From the NCBI GenBank assembly GCA_947259225.1, contig CAMYLK010000013.1:1-64000 (forward strand): a stretch of DNA of 64,000 bases, read 5' to 3'. The notes below the pieces were generated by a model. The model was given only the letters and a program-made list of their open reading frames with translations, was not told where the DNA came from and ran no database searches. The position numbers and the translations under genes were made by a program. Shown here in pieces: positions 17,924-27,633 of this stretch. The DNA is from an uncultured Desulfobulbaceae bacterium. GTDB taxonomy: Bacteria > Desulfobacterota > Desulfobulbia > Desulfobulbales > Desulfobulbaceae. The number at the start of each line of letters is the position of its first letter. The stretch's first letter is position 1.

Positions 17924-19720
17924 TTATTTTTCCGGATCTATCCACCAGGTCATGAGCAGTTGATCAGACGAATAATAGAGAGGTAGATATTCGGGTTGTT
18001 TGAATTTTGAACTATAGGCAAGCCGATGGTATGGAAGATACCAGTTTGGGACAACATAATATCCATACCATAAAACACGATCAAGTGCTTTACTTGCGGC
18101 AGCCAACTCTTCCTGAGTGACGGCATAAATTATAGCATCAACGAGTTCGTCGACAACCGAATCTTTAATACCCGCCAGATTACGGGAACCTATACGATCT
18201 GCAGAAGTTGAGTGCCAGTAATCACGCTGTTCATTGCCGGGCGATTGAGTTTGTGTAAACCAATTAACTATCATGTCAAATTCAAAATTTTTGTACCTGT
18301 CCACATAGAGTGCTGTATCAACTTTTCGGTAATCAGCTCTGATACCTAATTTTTCGAGATTCTTGACAAAAGGTGCCATTACCCTTGTAAAGGAAGGGCT
18401 GACAAGCAGTATTTCAAATGAGAACTTGTCCCCATTCTTGTTTTGTAACACCCCATTTTTTACTTCCCAGCCAGCTTCTTTAAGAAGTTTCTTGGCAATC
18501 CTCAGGTTTTTGCGCAAACTGGACGGCGGGTTTGTAGAAAATGGTGTAAGCGGGGTAGTAAAAACCTCCTCAGGAAGAAGGTCGCGGAACGGTTCCAGGA
18601 GTTCGAGTTCCTTTCCTTCTGGCAGGCCGGTTGCAGCAAGATCCGAGTTGCTGAAATAACTGTTTGACCTTGTATATTGATCAAAAAACAGTGTTGTGTT
18701 GGTCCATTCAAAATCCAGGGCAAGGCCGATAGCCATTCGAACACGGGGGTCCTGAAACAGAGGTTTCCTGGTATTAAAAACAAAACCCTGCATGCCTGAA
18801 TTATTTTTATGTGAAAATGTCTTCTTAATCAATTCACCAGATTCAAACCGTTTGCCATCAAGATCTCGCGCCCACTGTTTGGCAATATTAAAAGCCATAA
18901 AATCAAAATCACCAGACTTGAATGCCTCTAAACTTACTGTTTGATCCTGGTAATATTTGATAGATATACGATCAAAATTAAACATGCCCTTTCGCGCTGG
19001 GTGATCTGTTGCCCAATAATCCGGATTACGCTTGTAACTGATTGACTTGCCGAACTTAACATCAGATACAATGTAAGGCCCTGAACCAACAGGTGGAATC
19101 TTGACTGAATCCTTGTTTTTTGTTCCAAATCCATGTTTCTCGTAAAATTTTTTTGACATTACAGGTAACTGCGCCGCTATCATGTGCAGTTCCCTGTTCT
19201 GTCTGGCAAAATGAAAACGAATTTTGTATTCACCTGTAATTTCAGCGTGTGTTATGTCCTTCATATATATCTGATAACTGGGATGGGCTTTCTCTGATTT
19301 CAGAACATCAAATGAATATTTGACATCGTCAACAGTAACGGGTGTTCCATCTGAAAACCGCGCATTCTCGTTGAGTGTGAATGTGACTGAAAGTTTATCT
19401 CCTGCCAGTTCTATATCCCGGGCAATCAGACCATATTCGGCAAACGGTTCATCCAGGCTTGGGACAGCCAGTTTCTCGAAGATAAATTCTTCAAGGCCTC
19501 CCGGTGCAACCCCTTTCAGCGTGAAAGGATTCATTTTATCGAAACTGCCCAGGCCATGCAGGGTCAAAGATCCCCCCTTTATCGCTTTTTCTGATACATA
19601 TTCAAAATGCTGGAAACCTGGCGGATATTTCAGCTTACCGTCAATGCTGATGCCATGTTCAGCAAAAAGAAAATTCGGTAATGCAAAAAATACAACAAAG
19701 GTAAAAATCAGTTTTTTCAT
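17924..19720 (-). CDS. Periplasmic peptide-binding protein, YejA-like
   Basis: Solute-binding component (family 5) of an oligopeptide ABC transporter, 598 residues. It has an N-terminal signal peptide (residues 1-20, ending FLFA). The DARFSDG-like ENARFSDGTPVTVDDVKYSF segment, PPVGSGPYIV and SYKRNPDYW are classical for the family. The late segments QRDYWHSTSADRIGSRNLAGI and VVPNWYLPYHRLAYSSKF are characteristic of the YejA/microcin C-type subgroup. No permease or ATPase genes are adjacent, so the transporter partners must be elsewhere. Confidence 0.9.
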   Translation of the reverse strand: MKKLIFTFVVFFALPNFLFAEHGISIDGKLKYPPGFQHFEYVSEKAIKGGSLTLHGLGSFDKMNPFTLKGVAPGGLEEFIFEKLAVPSLDEPFAEYGLIARDIELAGDKLSVTFTLNENARFSDGTPVTVDDVKYSFDVLKSEKAHPSYQIYMKDITHAEITGEYKIRFHFARQNRELHMIAAQLPVMSKKFYEKHGFGTKNKDSVKIPPVGSGPYIVSDVKFGKSISYKRNPDYWATDHPARKGMFNFDRISIKYYQDQTVSLEAFKSGDFDFMAFNIAKQWARDLDGKRFESGELIKKTFSHKNNSGMQGFVFNTRKPLFQDPRVRMAIGLALDFEWTNTTLFFDQYTRSNSYFSNSDLAATGLPEGKELELLEPFRDLLPEEVFTTPLTPFSTNPPSSLRKNLRIAKKLLKEAGWEVKNGVLQNKNGDKFSFEILLVSPSFTRVMAPFVKNLEKLGIRADYRKVDTALYVDRYKNFEFDMIVNWFTQTQSPGNEQRDYWHSTSADRIGSRNLAGIKDSVVDELVDAIIYAVTQEELAAASKALDRVLWYGYYVVPNWYLPYHRLAYSSKFKQPEYLPLYYSSDQLLMTWWIDPEK

Positions 19721-19950
19721 AATTTATACGAGTTAATGAACATTTGGTTTGCGTTATCCAAACAGGAATTCAGAGTATAACCTTATTACAGCAGGGCCAA
19801 GCGAACCATTCAGCAAAGTGCCTGTTATAAATATATACATCATGAATCGATTGACTGTTTACTCAGCTCTGTGTAAAAATGATATGTTTAAGCCAAAATT
19901 GCAATATATGCTTATTTTATTTGCTAACATTTCCCTCAAGGACTGTAAAT

Positions 19951-21237
19951 ATGGGACAGACTATAGCTGAAAAAATATTTTCCTCACATTTGCGTGGTAC
20001 CCCGACACCGGACAACATGGTTCTGGATATCGACGTGGTGATGTGTCATGAAATTACCACCCCTATCGCTATCATGGACCTCATGGACAAGGGGATGGAC
20101 AGAGTGTTTGATCCGAACAAAATAAAAGCGGTTATTGATCATGTCACTCCGCCTAAAGATTCCAAAACGGCAACACAGGCCAAAATTATGCGTGACTGGG
20201 CTCACCGGCATAATATTAAAGATTTTTTTGACATTGGCCGTAACGGTGTCTGCCATGCACTTTTTCCTGAAAAAGGATTTATCAGACCTGGTTATACTGT
20301 CATCATGGGTGATTCACATACTTGCACCCATGGAGCTTTCGGGGCTTTTGCCGCAGGCGTTGGCACGACAGATCTAGAAGTCGGCATACTGAAAGGTGTC
20401 TGTGCCTTCAGGTCCCCAAAAACCATGAAAATTGAAGTGACAGGGACCCTGTCCCGTGGGGTGTTTGCCAAAGACATTATCCTCTATATTATAAAAACAC
20501 TGACCGTGAACGGTGCCACCGACCATATCATGGAATTTCGCGGACCGGTGGTGGAAGCAATGGACATGTCTGCCCGGATGACCCTGTGCAACATGTCTGT
20601 CGAAGCTGGGGCGACCAGCGGTATCTGTTTTCCTGACAGCACAACAGCCGAGTACCTGTGGCCTTTTATCCAGGATGATTATGAGTCCATTGACGCAGCG
20701 GTCGATGAATTTTCCACCTGGCATTCTGATGTTGATGCCGTATATGAAAAGTCAATCACCATAGATGTCTGCAATCTCCAGCCCCAAGTTACCTATGAAT
20801 ATAAACCTGATCATGTCAAGGATATATCCGAACTTGCCGGTGATCGAGTGGACCAGGTGTACATAGGTTCCTGTACAAACGGCAGGATTGAAGATATTCG
20901 TGAAGCCGCCTCAATCATCAAGGGCCGCACAATTGCACCTCATGTTCGTGGAATACTGACCCCGGCAACACCAGCAATTTATTCGCAGGCACTTGAAGAA
21001 GGGCTCATCAAGATATTCATGGACAGTGGTTTTTGCGTACTCAATCCCACCTGCGGCGCCTGCCTTGGAATGAGCAGCGGAGTACTCGCAGAAGGAGAAG
21101 TGTGTGCCTCGACAACAAATAGAAACTTTAACGGCCGGATGGGGAAAGGCGGCATGGTACACCTCATGAGTCCGTTAAGTGCTGCAGCTGCCGCTGTAAC
21201 AGGTGTAATTACCGACCCACGTACTTTATTGAATTGA
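19951..21237 (+). CDS. leuC: 3-isopropylmalate dehydratase large subunit
   Basis: Isomerises 2- to 3-isopropylmalate in leucine synthesis, together with LeuD. The 428-residue aconitase-family protein is of the short HacA/archaeal-like type. The [4Fe-4S] ligands are in GSCTNGR and NPTCGACLG near the C-terminus. MGDSHTCTHGAFGAFA is also conserved. I start it at the ATG at 19951 with AAGGA upstream, although the frame is open to 19879. Homoaconitase or a related dehydratase cannot be excluded, since leuA and leuB are not nearby. Confidence 0.9.
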   Translation: MGQTIAEKIFSSHLRGTPTPDNMVLDIDVVMCHEITTPIAIMDLMDKGMDRVFDPNKIKAVIDHVTPPKDSKTATQAKIMRDWAHRHNIKDFFDIGRNGVCHALFPEKGFIRPGYTVIMGDSHTCTHGAFGAFAAGVGTTDLEVGILKGVCAFRSPKTMKIEVTGTLSRGVFAKDIILYIIKTLTVNGATDHIMEFRGPVVEAMDMSARMTLCNMSVEAGATSGICFPDSTTAEYLWPFIQDDYESIDAAVDEFSTWHSDVDAVYEKSITIDVCNLQPQVTYEYKPDHVKDISELAGDRVDQVYIGSCTNGRIEDIREAASIIKGRTIAPHVRGILTPATPAIYSQALEEGLIKIFMDSGFCVLNPTCGACLGMSSGVLAEGEVCASTTNRNFNGRMGKGGMVHLMSPLSAAAAAVTGVITDPRTLLN

Positions 21238-21280
21238 TTCGCGACTACAAACTTGCCGTGAACAAATACAGGAGAGAAGA

Positions 21281-21817
21281 ATGAAGGAATTCGGCGGCCG
21301 GGCTTTTTTTATTGACCGGAACGATATAAATACAGATGAGATCATCCCGGCAAAATATTTGACCGAGATTTCAAAGCAGGCTCTCAAGCCTCATCTGCTT
21401 GAAGACCTGCACCTGGAGAACCAGGATTTTGATCCACATTCGCCGGAAATCAAAACGGCAAATGTTCTTGTCACCCGAACCAACTTTGGTTGCGGGTCAT
21501 CACGTGAACATGCTGTATGGGCTCTTGAGGTAAACGACATTACGGTAGTTATCGCTGAGAGTTTTGCCAGGATATTCAGACAGAATATGTTCAACTGCGG
21601 TATTCTGGCTATTGAACTCAACTCATCCGATCTTGATCACCTTTTCAACATGCAGGGTGAGGTGGCCGTACACGTTAATATGGAAAAAGAGGAAATATCT
21701 GCCTCTGCGGGAGGGGGTGAAAACAAGACCATGACCTGCACATTCAGCTTGAATCCATTTGACAAAAAACTGGTCCAGGCCGGTGGATGGTTGGCTTACG
21801 CAGACCAGAATTATTAA
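21281..21817 (+). CDS. leuD: 3-isopropylmalate dehydratase small subunit
   Basis: Swivelling-domain partner of LeuC, 178 residues. The N-terminal RNDINTDEIIPAKYL segment and the substrate loop TNFGCGSSREHAVWAL (about residues 65-80) are the family hallmarks. GGAGAGAAG precedes the ATG. It lies 43 bases after leuC, evidently in the same transcript. It is convergent with the PilZ protein gene about 110 bases away. Confidence 0.92.
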   Translation: MKEFGGRAFFIDRNDINTDEIIPAKYLTEISKQALKPHLLEDLHLENQDFDPHSPEIKTANVLVTRTNFGCGSSREHAVWALEVNDITVVIAESFARIFRQNMFNCGILAIELNSSDLDHLFNMQGEVAVHVNMEKEEISASAGGGENKTMTCTFSLNPFDKKLVQAGGWLAYADQNY

Positions 21818-21926
21818 GCTGCGATCTATTGGCTGATCTATTCAGTATATACTGAGTCTTGTATGGATGCGACAACTGCGAAGCTTCTCGACTGACAACC
21901 TTTAATACGATGGTTCAGGGCTGTTC

Positions 21927-23006
21927 TTAACCCTCTGTAACCTCACCGCCATCATCAGCTTCCATTTCCTGATCCGTGAATTCGTCCTCTTCATCTGGTT
22001 CCGCCGGGATAAGCGGCCTGATTATCTCTTCCAGGACAGGCTTGTCAAATGCTACGTGGAGAGCATAGTCATGGTTCTGAAAATCATGAATAGTGACAGC
22101 GACAATCTCTCCTGAAAACTGGAGTTTTTTATCTTCCACCTGCAATGAAATGATCACCTGACGCCCAAAAAACGCTCTGCGATTCTCGCGGTTCACTATC
22201 CGCATAAGAAAGGCAAGGCCTCCCTGGGAAATATTGTCGAGTTCGCCCCGGAACGTTCGTTCGTCAACCTTGCCGTCCTTGCCCCGTACCTGGAATGTCA
22301 TCTTATGATCGACCATTGAACGCTCATGACGTCTGCGCTCCTCCCCTTGTTCCTCAAGCAGTTGAGGAACATTATCAAACTTTTCATAGAAAACGGTCAA
22401 CTTATTCTCAAGTCCGGCAAAACGTTCAAAAAGGTCACTGATATCTTTCATCCTGAGAACGGAAAGCTGCACCGGGGAAAGGCTGACAAGCGAAACGGTC
22501 CATAAAGAAGGCTTCAAACAATTTTCGCCGAACATGGTGCCTGGCTCCAGTGTCTTTATAGTGACACTTTTGTCGCCACAGACACAATTGACGTTGACGT
22601 GCCCCATGTTAATAAAAAACACAGCGTCAATCTTTGATCCGGCCTTGGCTATCGTTTTGCCTTCTCCTACCTGATGTTTTTCAAGGGCATGGTAAAGAGC
22701 GAGGAACTCCTCTTCTGTCAAGGCCTGGTGCAATTCGGACCAAGCCTGCACAAAATTATCGTCTACGGACCCACTCATAGCCTCGTCAATAATCTCATTT
22801 ACTTTGATTATGTCACTCAGGGCCATGGGATCAACCTCGTAAACCTGGTCTCTTAAACGGGTTGCACTCTTGATATCTCCATTCTGGGCACAGTTGACAA
22901 CGAGATCCAGGAGTATTTTTTTAGCTTCGTCACGCTTTTCCTGCTTTAACAGTTCCTGAATCTCTGCCTCGCGTGCAGCCAGATCCTCTCGCGTTGGTGC
23001 TGTCAT
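21927..23006 (-). CDS. Cyclic-nucleotide-binding and PilZ domain protein
   Basis: A 359-residue soluble protein. An N-terminal helical part (1-95) is followed by a cyclic-nucleotide-binding-like domain (about 100-215, with GEGKTIAKAGSKIDAVFFINMGHV and PGTMFGENCL). A PilZ domain (about 225-345) carries the c-di-GMP signatures RRRHERS and DNISQGGLAF. The C-terminal tail is acidic. The domain pair suggests it reads both cAMP-like and c-di-GMP signals. The usual phosphate-cassette Arg of a cAMP site is not apparent in FGENCLKPS, so nucleotide binding by the first domain is uncertain. The ATG at 23006 follows AGGAGGGG. It stands alone. Confidence 0.83.
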   Translation of the reverse strand: MTAPTREDLAAREAEIQELLKQEKRDEAKKILLDLVVNCAQNGDIKSATRLRDQVYEVDPMALSDIIKVNEIIDEAMSGSVDDNFVQAWSELHQALTEEEFLALYHALEKHQVGEGKTIAKAGSKIDAVFFINMGHVNVNCVCGDKSVTIKTLEPGTMFGENCLKPSLWTVSLVSLSPVQLSVLRMKDISDLFERFAGLENKLTVFYEKFDNVPQLLEEQGEERRRHERSMVDHKMTFQVRGKDGKVDERTFRGELDNISQGGLAFLMRIVNRENRRAFFGRQVIISLQVEDKKLQFSGEIVAVTIHDFQNHDYALHVAFDKPVLEEIIRPLIPAEPDEEDEFTDQEMEADDGGEVTEG

Positions 23007-23103
23007 AATATCCCCTCCTATTACTGTACATCGAAATAACATTGCCTGAATGGATCAGGATCACATGGAAAAACGGTAAAAAGTCAAAAAATTACTTTTC
23101 TTA

Positions 23104-23130
23104 TTTCAGAATAGAGCAACTATTCTGAAA
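23104..23130 (-). terminator. Hairpin downstream of the DnaJ-type gene
   Basis: A perfect 11-bp inverted repeat (TTTCAGAATAG / CTATTCTGAAA) with a 5-base loop, about 90 bases after the chaperone stop codon. On the minus strand a run of T occurs only some 12 bases after the stem, so it is a weak terminator or a 3'-end stabiliser. Confidence 0.4.
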
Positions 23131-23221
23131 AAACAATATTATATATCTGAAATATAAAAGACTTCAGGAAAGTTGTGTTAACTGGACAAACAGGGGGGAG
23201 CAATTGTGCAATTGAGATTTA

Positions 23222-24166
23222 TTATAAACCAGCTTCAGACAGTTTGCTGATAACACCCTCCTGTTCCGGGGAGAGTTCAATCGGAATTTGAACTGCTATC
23301 CTGACGAATATGTCTCCGCGGTCTCCTATGGGACCACTCGGCAATCCATGTCCTTTGATCCGCAACTTTGATTCCTGCTGTACGCCTGGTGGAACCTTTA
23401 CCTTGAAACGTTTACCTTCAAGGGAGTTGATTTCAACCTCGGTACCCAAACAAGCTTTACTGAACGGTATACGATGTTCTATAACAAGATCGTCGCCATC
23501 CCTTGTAAACAGGGAGTGCGGAGAAACATTTACTTTGAGATACATGTCACCGGGAGGGCCCCCTGATGATGAAGGTGCCCCTTTTCCTTTGAGACGGAGG
23601 CGCTTGCCATTCTCTATACCTTTGGGGACTTTGACGGAAACACTGTCTACCTTACCATTCATACGCAAGCTGATAGTTTTTTCAGACCCATGAAGAACAT
23701 CTTCGAGGTTAATGGATAATTCGTAGGTGAGATCCTGACCTTTTACAGGCTGGTTATTACAACCGCTCTGGCACCCACGTGGAGCACCGCCCATACCACT
23801 AGCATGACCGAATATTGAACCGAAGGGATTTGCTCCGGCAGACGTCCTGAATGTAGTAGCCCCGCCAAATGAATTCCCGCCAAACCCAAACTGACGGAGA
23901 ATACTGTCCAGATCGAATCCCCTGAATATATCCTCCTGGGAAAAGCGCTGATGAAATTCGGTTGAACCGAAGGTATCGTATTGCTGACGTTTTTTCTGGT
24001 CCGACAAAACAGCATATGCTTCGCTTATCTGTTTGAATTTTGCCTCAGCATCCTTGTCACCGTTGTTTTTGTCAGGATGATACTTAAGAGCAAGCTTTCT
24101 ATAAGCTTTCTTAATTTCTCCAGCAGAAGCTGATTTTGTTACCCCAAGTATTTTGTAATAGTCCAT
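23222..24166 (-). CDS. DnaJ-type (CbpA-like) co-chaperone
   Basis: Hsp70 co-chaperone, 314 residues. An N-terminal J domain has HPDKNNGD (residues 30-37), followed by a Gly/Phe-rich linker (about 75-120). Two beta-rich client-binding domains follow (about 140-310; [20 protein letters not shown] and [19 protein letters not shown]). The CxxCxGxG zinc repeats of DnaJ proper are missing, which makes it a type II/CbpA-like protein. I use the ATG at 24166; the in-frame TTG at 24175 is less likely. It lies 25 bases after ssb. Confidence 0.9.
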   Translation of the reverse strand: MDYYKILGVTKSASAGEIKKAYRKLALKYHPDKNNGDKDAEAKFKQISEAYAVLSDQKKRQQYDTFGSTEFHQRFSQEDIFRGFDLDSILRQFGFGGNSFGGATTFRTSAGANPFGSIFGHASGMGGAPRGCQSGCNNQPVKGQDLTYELSINLEDVLHGSEKTISLRMNGKVDSVSVKVPKGIENGKRLRLKGKGAPSSSGGPPGDMYLKVNVSPHSLFTRDGDDLVIEHRIPFSKACLGTEVEINSLEGKRFKVKVPPGVQQESKLRIKGHGLPSGPIGDRGDIFVRIAVQIPIELSPEQEGVISKLSEAGL

Positions 24167-24191
24167 AACTTTCAAGTGTTAACAGAACGTA

Positions 24192-24614
24192 TTAAAATGG
24201 AACGTCATCACCAGTATTTGAAGGTGGTTCCGAAGAAAAATCATTGTATCCGCCACCGTTTGACCCCATACTATCACCAGATCCTGCTCCGCGGGGAGTC
24301 AGCATCTTCATTTCATTTGCAACAATCTCTGTCGTGAAACGATCGTTGCCATTCTGATCCTGCCACTTCCTGGTCTGCAGTTTGCCTTCAATGTAGACTC
24401 TTGAGCCTTTTGAGAGATACTCGCCGCATATTTCTGCAAGACGACGCCAGGCTACTATATTATGCCATTCTGTCTGTTCCTGCTGCTGCCCCTCCTGATT
24501 TTTCCAGCGCTCGGTTGTGGCGATGCGGAAATTAACTACCGGAGTCCCGCTCTGCGTATAGCGAATCTCAGGGTCTGCGCCGAGATTTCCAATTAAAATC
24601 ACTTTGTTAATCAT
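24192..24614 (-). CDS. ssb: Single-stranded DNA-binding protein
   Basis: Binds and protects ssDNA in replication and repair. The OB fold occupies residues 1-108 ([54 protein letters not shown]). The flexible Gly/Ser/Asn-rich linker leads to the acidic tip DDVPF that recruits partner proteins. The 140-residue length is on the short side but complete. AAAGGAGAG precedes the ATG. Confidence 0.96.
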   Translation of the reverse strand: MINKVILIGNLGADPEIRYTQSGTPVVNFRIATTERWKNQEGQQQEQTEWHNIVAWRRLAEICGEYLSKGSRVYIEGKLQTRKWQDQNGNDRFTTEIVANEMKMLTPRGAGSGDSMGSNGGGYNDFSSEPPSNTGDDVPF

Positions 24615-24721
24615 GTCTCTCCTTTTTCCTTAAAATTCTTTTCTACAGGCTCAAAGATAAATATATATTAATACTGAATAAAAAAAAAACCAGTCACGAT
24701 TTAATTTTATTCAATTATTGG

Positions 24722-25837
24722 TTAACGGTGAAATTCCCGCCAGGTAAGATCAAGCATGTTTGACAATCCACCTTTTTCTTCCGGTGTAAAACCAAAGACT
24801 TCCTGCCAGATGACATCGCTTTCCATACAAAAGTATATACAGGTCCTGTCTGAAATAAATCTGTTGAGTTCATTTACCAGTAATTTATACATTTCAACCC
24901 GCTGGTCGCGGAAATATCTGGACTTACCATCCAGTCCCTCGACAAACTCCTCATAAAAGAACCGTGAATGCGGAAACCGGGACGCGGCTATAGGTTTTAG
25001 ATGAGGAAGGAAACGAAGTGCACCAAGGCTTATCCAAACAATTCTTTCTTTTGGGACGGCCTTGAATATTTTTCCTATCATATACCTGTACCCGTCCTGC
25101 CAACCTTCATGCCAGATTATGGGGTCAAAATGAAATGCAATCGGATATCCAAGTTCTGCGCAACGCGATGCTGCTGCAAGTCGTTCGTCCAAAGTTGCAG
25201 TCCGGATCTCTTCACGGCCCATGATGACCGGACTGTTCAGAGACCAGGCAACTATTACCCTGCCATTATGATCAATATTACACAGGTTGTCGATCATGGC
25301 AGACTTGGTTTTCAGTTCAAGAACTGCATTTTCTTTTTCACATATGTAACCGATCAAATGTCTGCTCAGCCCCGTCAACCTGTCCAGGGCAAGACTGTCG
25401 GTGAACTCACCGGTACCTACTCTTAATACATGGTCAGGTTCTGCTTGCAGGGCTTCATCAAGCTCTGCGAAAAGATCTTCAATGTTTACAAAAAAGCTGA
25501 GCCAGGGGTTATTCAGGTATGCCTGCAGAATACAGTATACACAATCCATGGGACAGTTCATCCCGATATTAAGCACCTGATATCCACAACAATTATACTC
25601 CCTGGTACCGGGACAGGACTTGAAAAACCTTCCCCTGTTTCGACAGAGAAAAAGAGACTGCTTGCCTCGAGTCAGATTTTCAGGGTAAATCCCGTCAACT
25701 TCAGGAGTCCCGTGATCTTTGACAAGAGAGACGGGCAGACTGCTGCGTTTGATTATTTCCCTGGTATAAGAATAATCATAGCACTGCTCTTCAACATAAA
25801 GAGCGGCCACAAACTTTGACGGGTCACCGTAAGACAC
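24722..25837 (-). CDS. Spore photoproduct lyase-like radical SAM protein
   Basis: A 371-residue radical SAM enzyme of the SPL family. The cluster motif CPMDCVYC (CxxxCxxC, about residues 94-101) and the following AYLNNP match SPL rather than the generic CxxxCxxC set. Later segments VGTGEFTDSLALDRLT, AWSLNSP and AFHFDPI are also SPL-like. From memory of the family, the hydrogen-donor Cys of true spore photoproduct lyases should fall in the GTGEFTD stretch, where no Cys is present. The substrate is therefore probably different. No sporulation genes are visible. Confidence 0.82.
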   Translation of the reverse strand: MSYGDPSKFVAALYVEEQCYDYSYTREIIKRSSLPVSLVKDHGTPEVDGIYPENLTRGKQSLFLCRNRGRFFKSCPGTREYNCCGYQVLNIGMNCPMDCVYCILQAYLNNPWLSFFVNIEDLFAELDEALQAEPDHVLRVGTGEFTDSLALDRLTGLSRHLIGYICEKENAVLELKTKSAMIDNLCNIDHNGRVIVAWSLNSPVIMGREEIRTATLDERLAAASRCAELGYPIAFHFDPIIWHEGWQDGYRYMIGKIFKAVPKERIVWISLGALRFLPHLKPIAASRFPHSRFFYEEFVEGLDGKSRYFRDQRVEMYKLLVNELNRFISDRTCIYFCMESDVIWQEVFGFTPEEKGGLSNMLDLTWREFHR

Positions 25838-25872
25838 GTTTTCCTTAAAAGCTTGACACCGGACAATACAAT

Positions 25873-26340
25873 TTAATAATGATAACTGCGTCCTGATTTA
25901 ATCATACAACCCCTGTATAACTGCTCCATCAGGATCAAACGAGTCATTTCATGCGTAAATGTCATTTTTGAAAGGGACAGCACGAAGTCCGCTCTTTTCA
26001 GAACACTGTCATGAAGCCCGTAATGACCTCCTATCAGGAAGTGCAGGGTTCTTAATCCCCTTTCCTCCCAGGAAGTAATGATTTTGGACAGGCCTGCGGA
26101 GTCGACCTCCTGGCCACAGGGATCAAGAGCAACAATGAATGATGGGTCACTGCATTTTTCTAGCAGCAGTTCTGCTTCCTGCTTTTTAAAGACACTTTCG
26201 GGCATTTTTTTCGATATATTTTCCTTGATGATAACACACTCGGCCTTGACAAAACGTGATAGCCGTTTTGTGTAATCCCTTATGCCGGCATCAATATAAT
26301 TTTCACGGGTTTTTCCCAGGAATAAAAAAACAAACTTCAT
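25873..26340 (-). CDS. rlmH: 23S rRNA (pseudouridine1915-N3)-methyltransferase
   Basis: SPOUT methyltransferase acting on the 70S ribosome at pseudouridine 1915. The 155-residue protein carries the RlmH signatures VALDPCGQEVDS, FLIGGHYGL (SAM-binding knot) and LSLSKMTFTHEMTRLILMEQ, ending in SYHY. The ATG at 26340 follows an in-frame TTG at 26343. The start lies only a few bases after the stop of the upstream YkgJ-type gene. Confidence 0.95.
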   Translation of the reverse strand: MKFVFLFLGKTRENYIDAGIRDYTKRLSRFVKAECVIIKENISKKMPESVFKKQEAELLLEKCSDPSFIVALDPCGQEVDSAGLSKIITSWEERGLRTLHFLIGGHYGLHDSVLKRADFVLSLSKMTFTHEMTRLILMEQLYRGCMIKSGRSYHY

Positions 26341-26344
26341 CAAG

Positions 26345-26773
26345 TCAGAATATTATATTTTTTTTATCATCAAGCAGACAACGTAATACTTCACAAAATT
26401 TCTCGTAACTTAATTCTTTGTTTATACCGGGGCATGAATCACGGATGGTCTCAAAATTATTTTTATCTGATAGAATACTAGGATGCAAGGGCCATTGACC
26501 ACAACGCCATGGACGCCCTTTATGTACTGTGCAGCCTGTTCCTTCCATGTAAAAAATGCAATGCCCGTTGACTGTCTTCATCTGTACAACATTACCGGTA
26601 ACTCTCCAGTACCGGTCCCTGACCTTGTCCCTTTCCATGCCAAGTTCAACTATCATCCTATTCTGGTCATCACCATCCAACGATACAGTAGTCTCACCCT
26701 GGCAGCAGTACCCGCATCGACCACAAACAAATATGTCTGTGACTCTGCATCCGTGTTTCTTCTCTTCAGTCAT
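26345..26773 (-). CDS. YkgJ-family Cys-cluster protein
   Basis: A 142-residue protein of the CxxCxxCC (YkgJ/UPF0153) family, proposed to chelate zinc or iron; the biochemical role is unknown. The CGRCGYCCQG motif near residue 17 and the later Cys in GHCIF, GCTVHKGRPWRCGQWPLHP and DSCPG are the family pattern. The ATG at 26773 has GGAAGG six bases before it; a longer start at 26791 is possible. It is tightly followed by rlmH. Confidence 0.85.
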   Translation of the reverse strand: MTEEKKHGCRVTDIFVCGRCGYCCQGETTVSLDGDDQNRMIVELGMERDKVRDRYWRVTGNVVQMKTVNGHCIFYMEGTGCTVHKGRPWRCGQWPLHPSILSDKNNFETIRDSCPGINKELSYEKFCEVLRCLLDDKKNIIF

Positions 26774-26792
26774 TCTCTTCCTTCCTTTCAAT

Positions 26793-26829
26793 AAAAAAGA
26801 CGTACATGCCTGACGGCAGGTACGTCTTT
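26793..26829 (-). terminator. Intrinsic terminator after yqgE
   Basis: On the minus strand, AAGACGTAC...GTACGTCTT form a stem of about 14 bp with one mismatch and a 4-base loop, followed by six T. It lies 80 bases after the yqgE stop and just before the YkgJ-type gene start, so it separates the two transcripts. Confidence 0.75.
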
Positions 26830-26906
26830 ACAATATACATCAACAAGTCTAAAACAGTAAATGTTTCTGTGATGTAATTTTTTTCGGATATGCAATTCAG
26901 AACAAT

Positions 26907-27458
26907 CTATGCATTTCCTATTACATCGCCGAACATGGTAATATCTACACCGAAACTATGTGCAGCCAGTTTCCACTTGAACTCGTCAGGTGTATTAAAA
27001 AGTATATCAAAATCACCCGGTACAGCAAGCCAGCTGTTATCGAGAAGTTCATATTCCAGTTGTTCAGGGCCCCATCCTGCATATCCCAGCATGAACAGGT
27101 AGTTTTCCGGCCCCTTTCCTCTCGAAATATCCATCAACAGCTTTGTGTCCCTGGAAAGATAAATTTCCGAGGTAACCTCAAGAGAGTTCGTGCTGTTATA
27201 ATCTGAGCTGTAAAGTATGAAACCTGATTCAAGATCAACCGGACCTCCCATATAAACCTGAGGTAGTTCTCCTTCAGGGACAGGCATATTACCTCCCGTG
27301 AGGATATCATTCAGAGAAATATCAGGGTTTGGATTATTAATAACGAGCCCCATAGCACCTTCGTCATTATGTGCACAAAGATAGATTACCTGTTCCTGGA
27401 ACCGCGGATCAGGCATTTGCGGGGTTGAGATGAGAAAATGTCCGCTGAGAGTCTCCAT
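26907..27458 (-). CDS. YqgE/AlgH family protein (UPF0301)
   Basis: A 183-residue conserved cytosolic protein of unknown biochemical role; a relative (AlgH) affects alginate and redox regulation in Pseudomonas. Family features are LSGHFLISTPQM at the start, GAMGLVINNP near residue 34, YMGGPVDLESGFILYSS in the middle and LGYAGWGPEQLEYEL later. It ends at a good intrinsic terminator. Confidence 0.92.
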   Translation of the reverse strand: METLSGHFLISTPQMPDPRFQEQVIYLCAHNDEGAMGLVINNPNPDISLNDILTGGNMPVPEGELPQVYMGGPVDLESGFILYSSDYNSTNSLEVTSEIYLSRDTKLLMDISRGKGPENYLFMLGYAGWGPEQLEYELLDNSWLAVPGDFDILFNTPDEFKWKLAAHSFGVDITMFGDVIGNA

Positions 27459-27633
27459 TAATTTTCTCCGGTACAGGTTAACCGGTTGTTCCCCTCTTTG
27501 TTCTTACTTTCATTCTAGCACCGCAGGTGAAACACAGTCAAGGATGATCACATATTTGTTAAATCGTGAAAAAAAACATGCGGCTATTCTGGAAACGTTT
27601 CTCATGAATAAAATATTGATTTAAGGTCAAGTT

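Noticed and set aside
19320-19736. A 138-codon plus-strand frame
   Set aside because: Antisense to the N-terminal half of the YejA-like protein.
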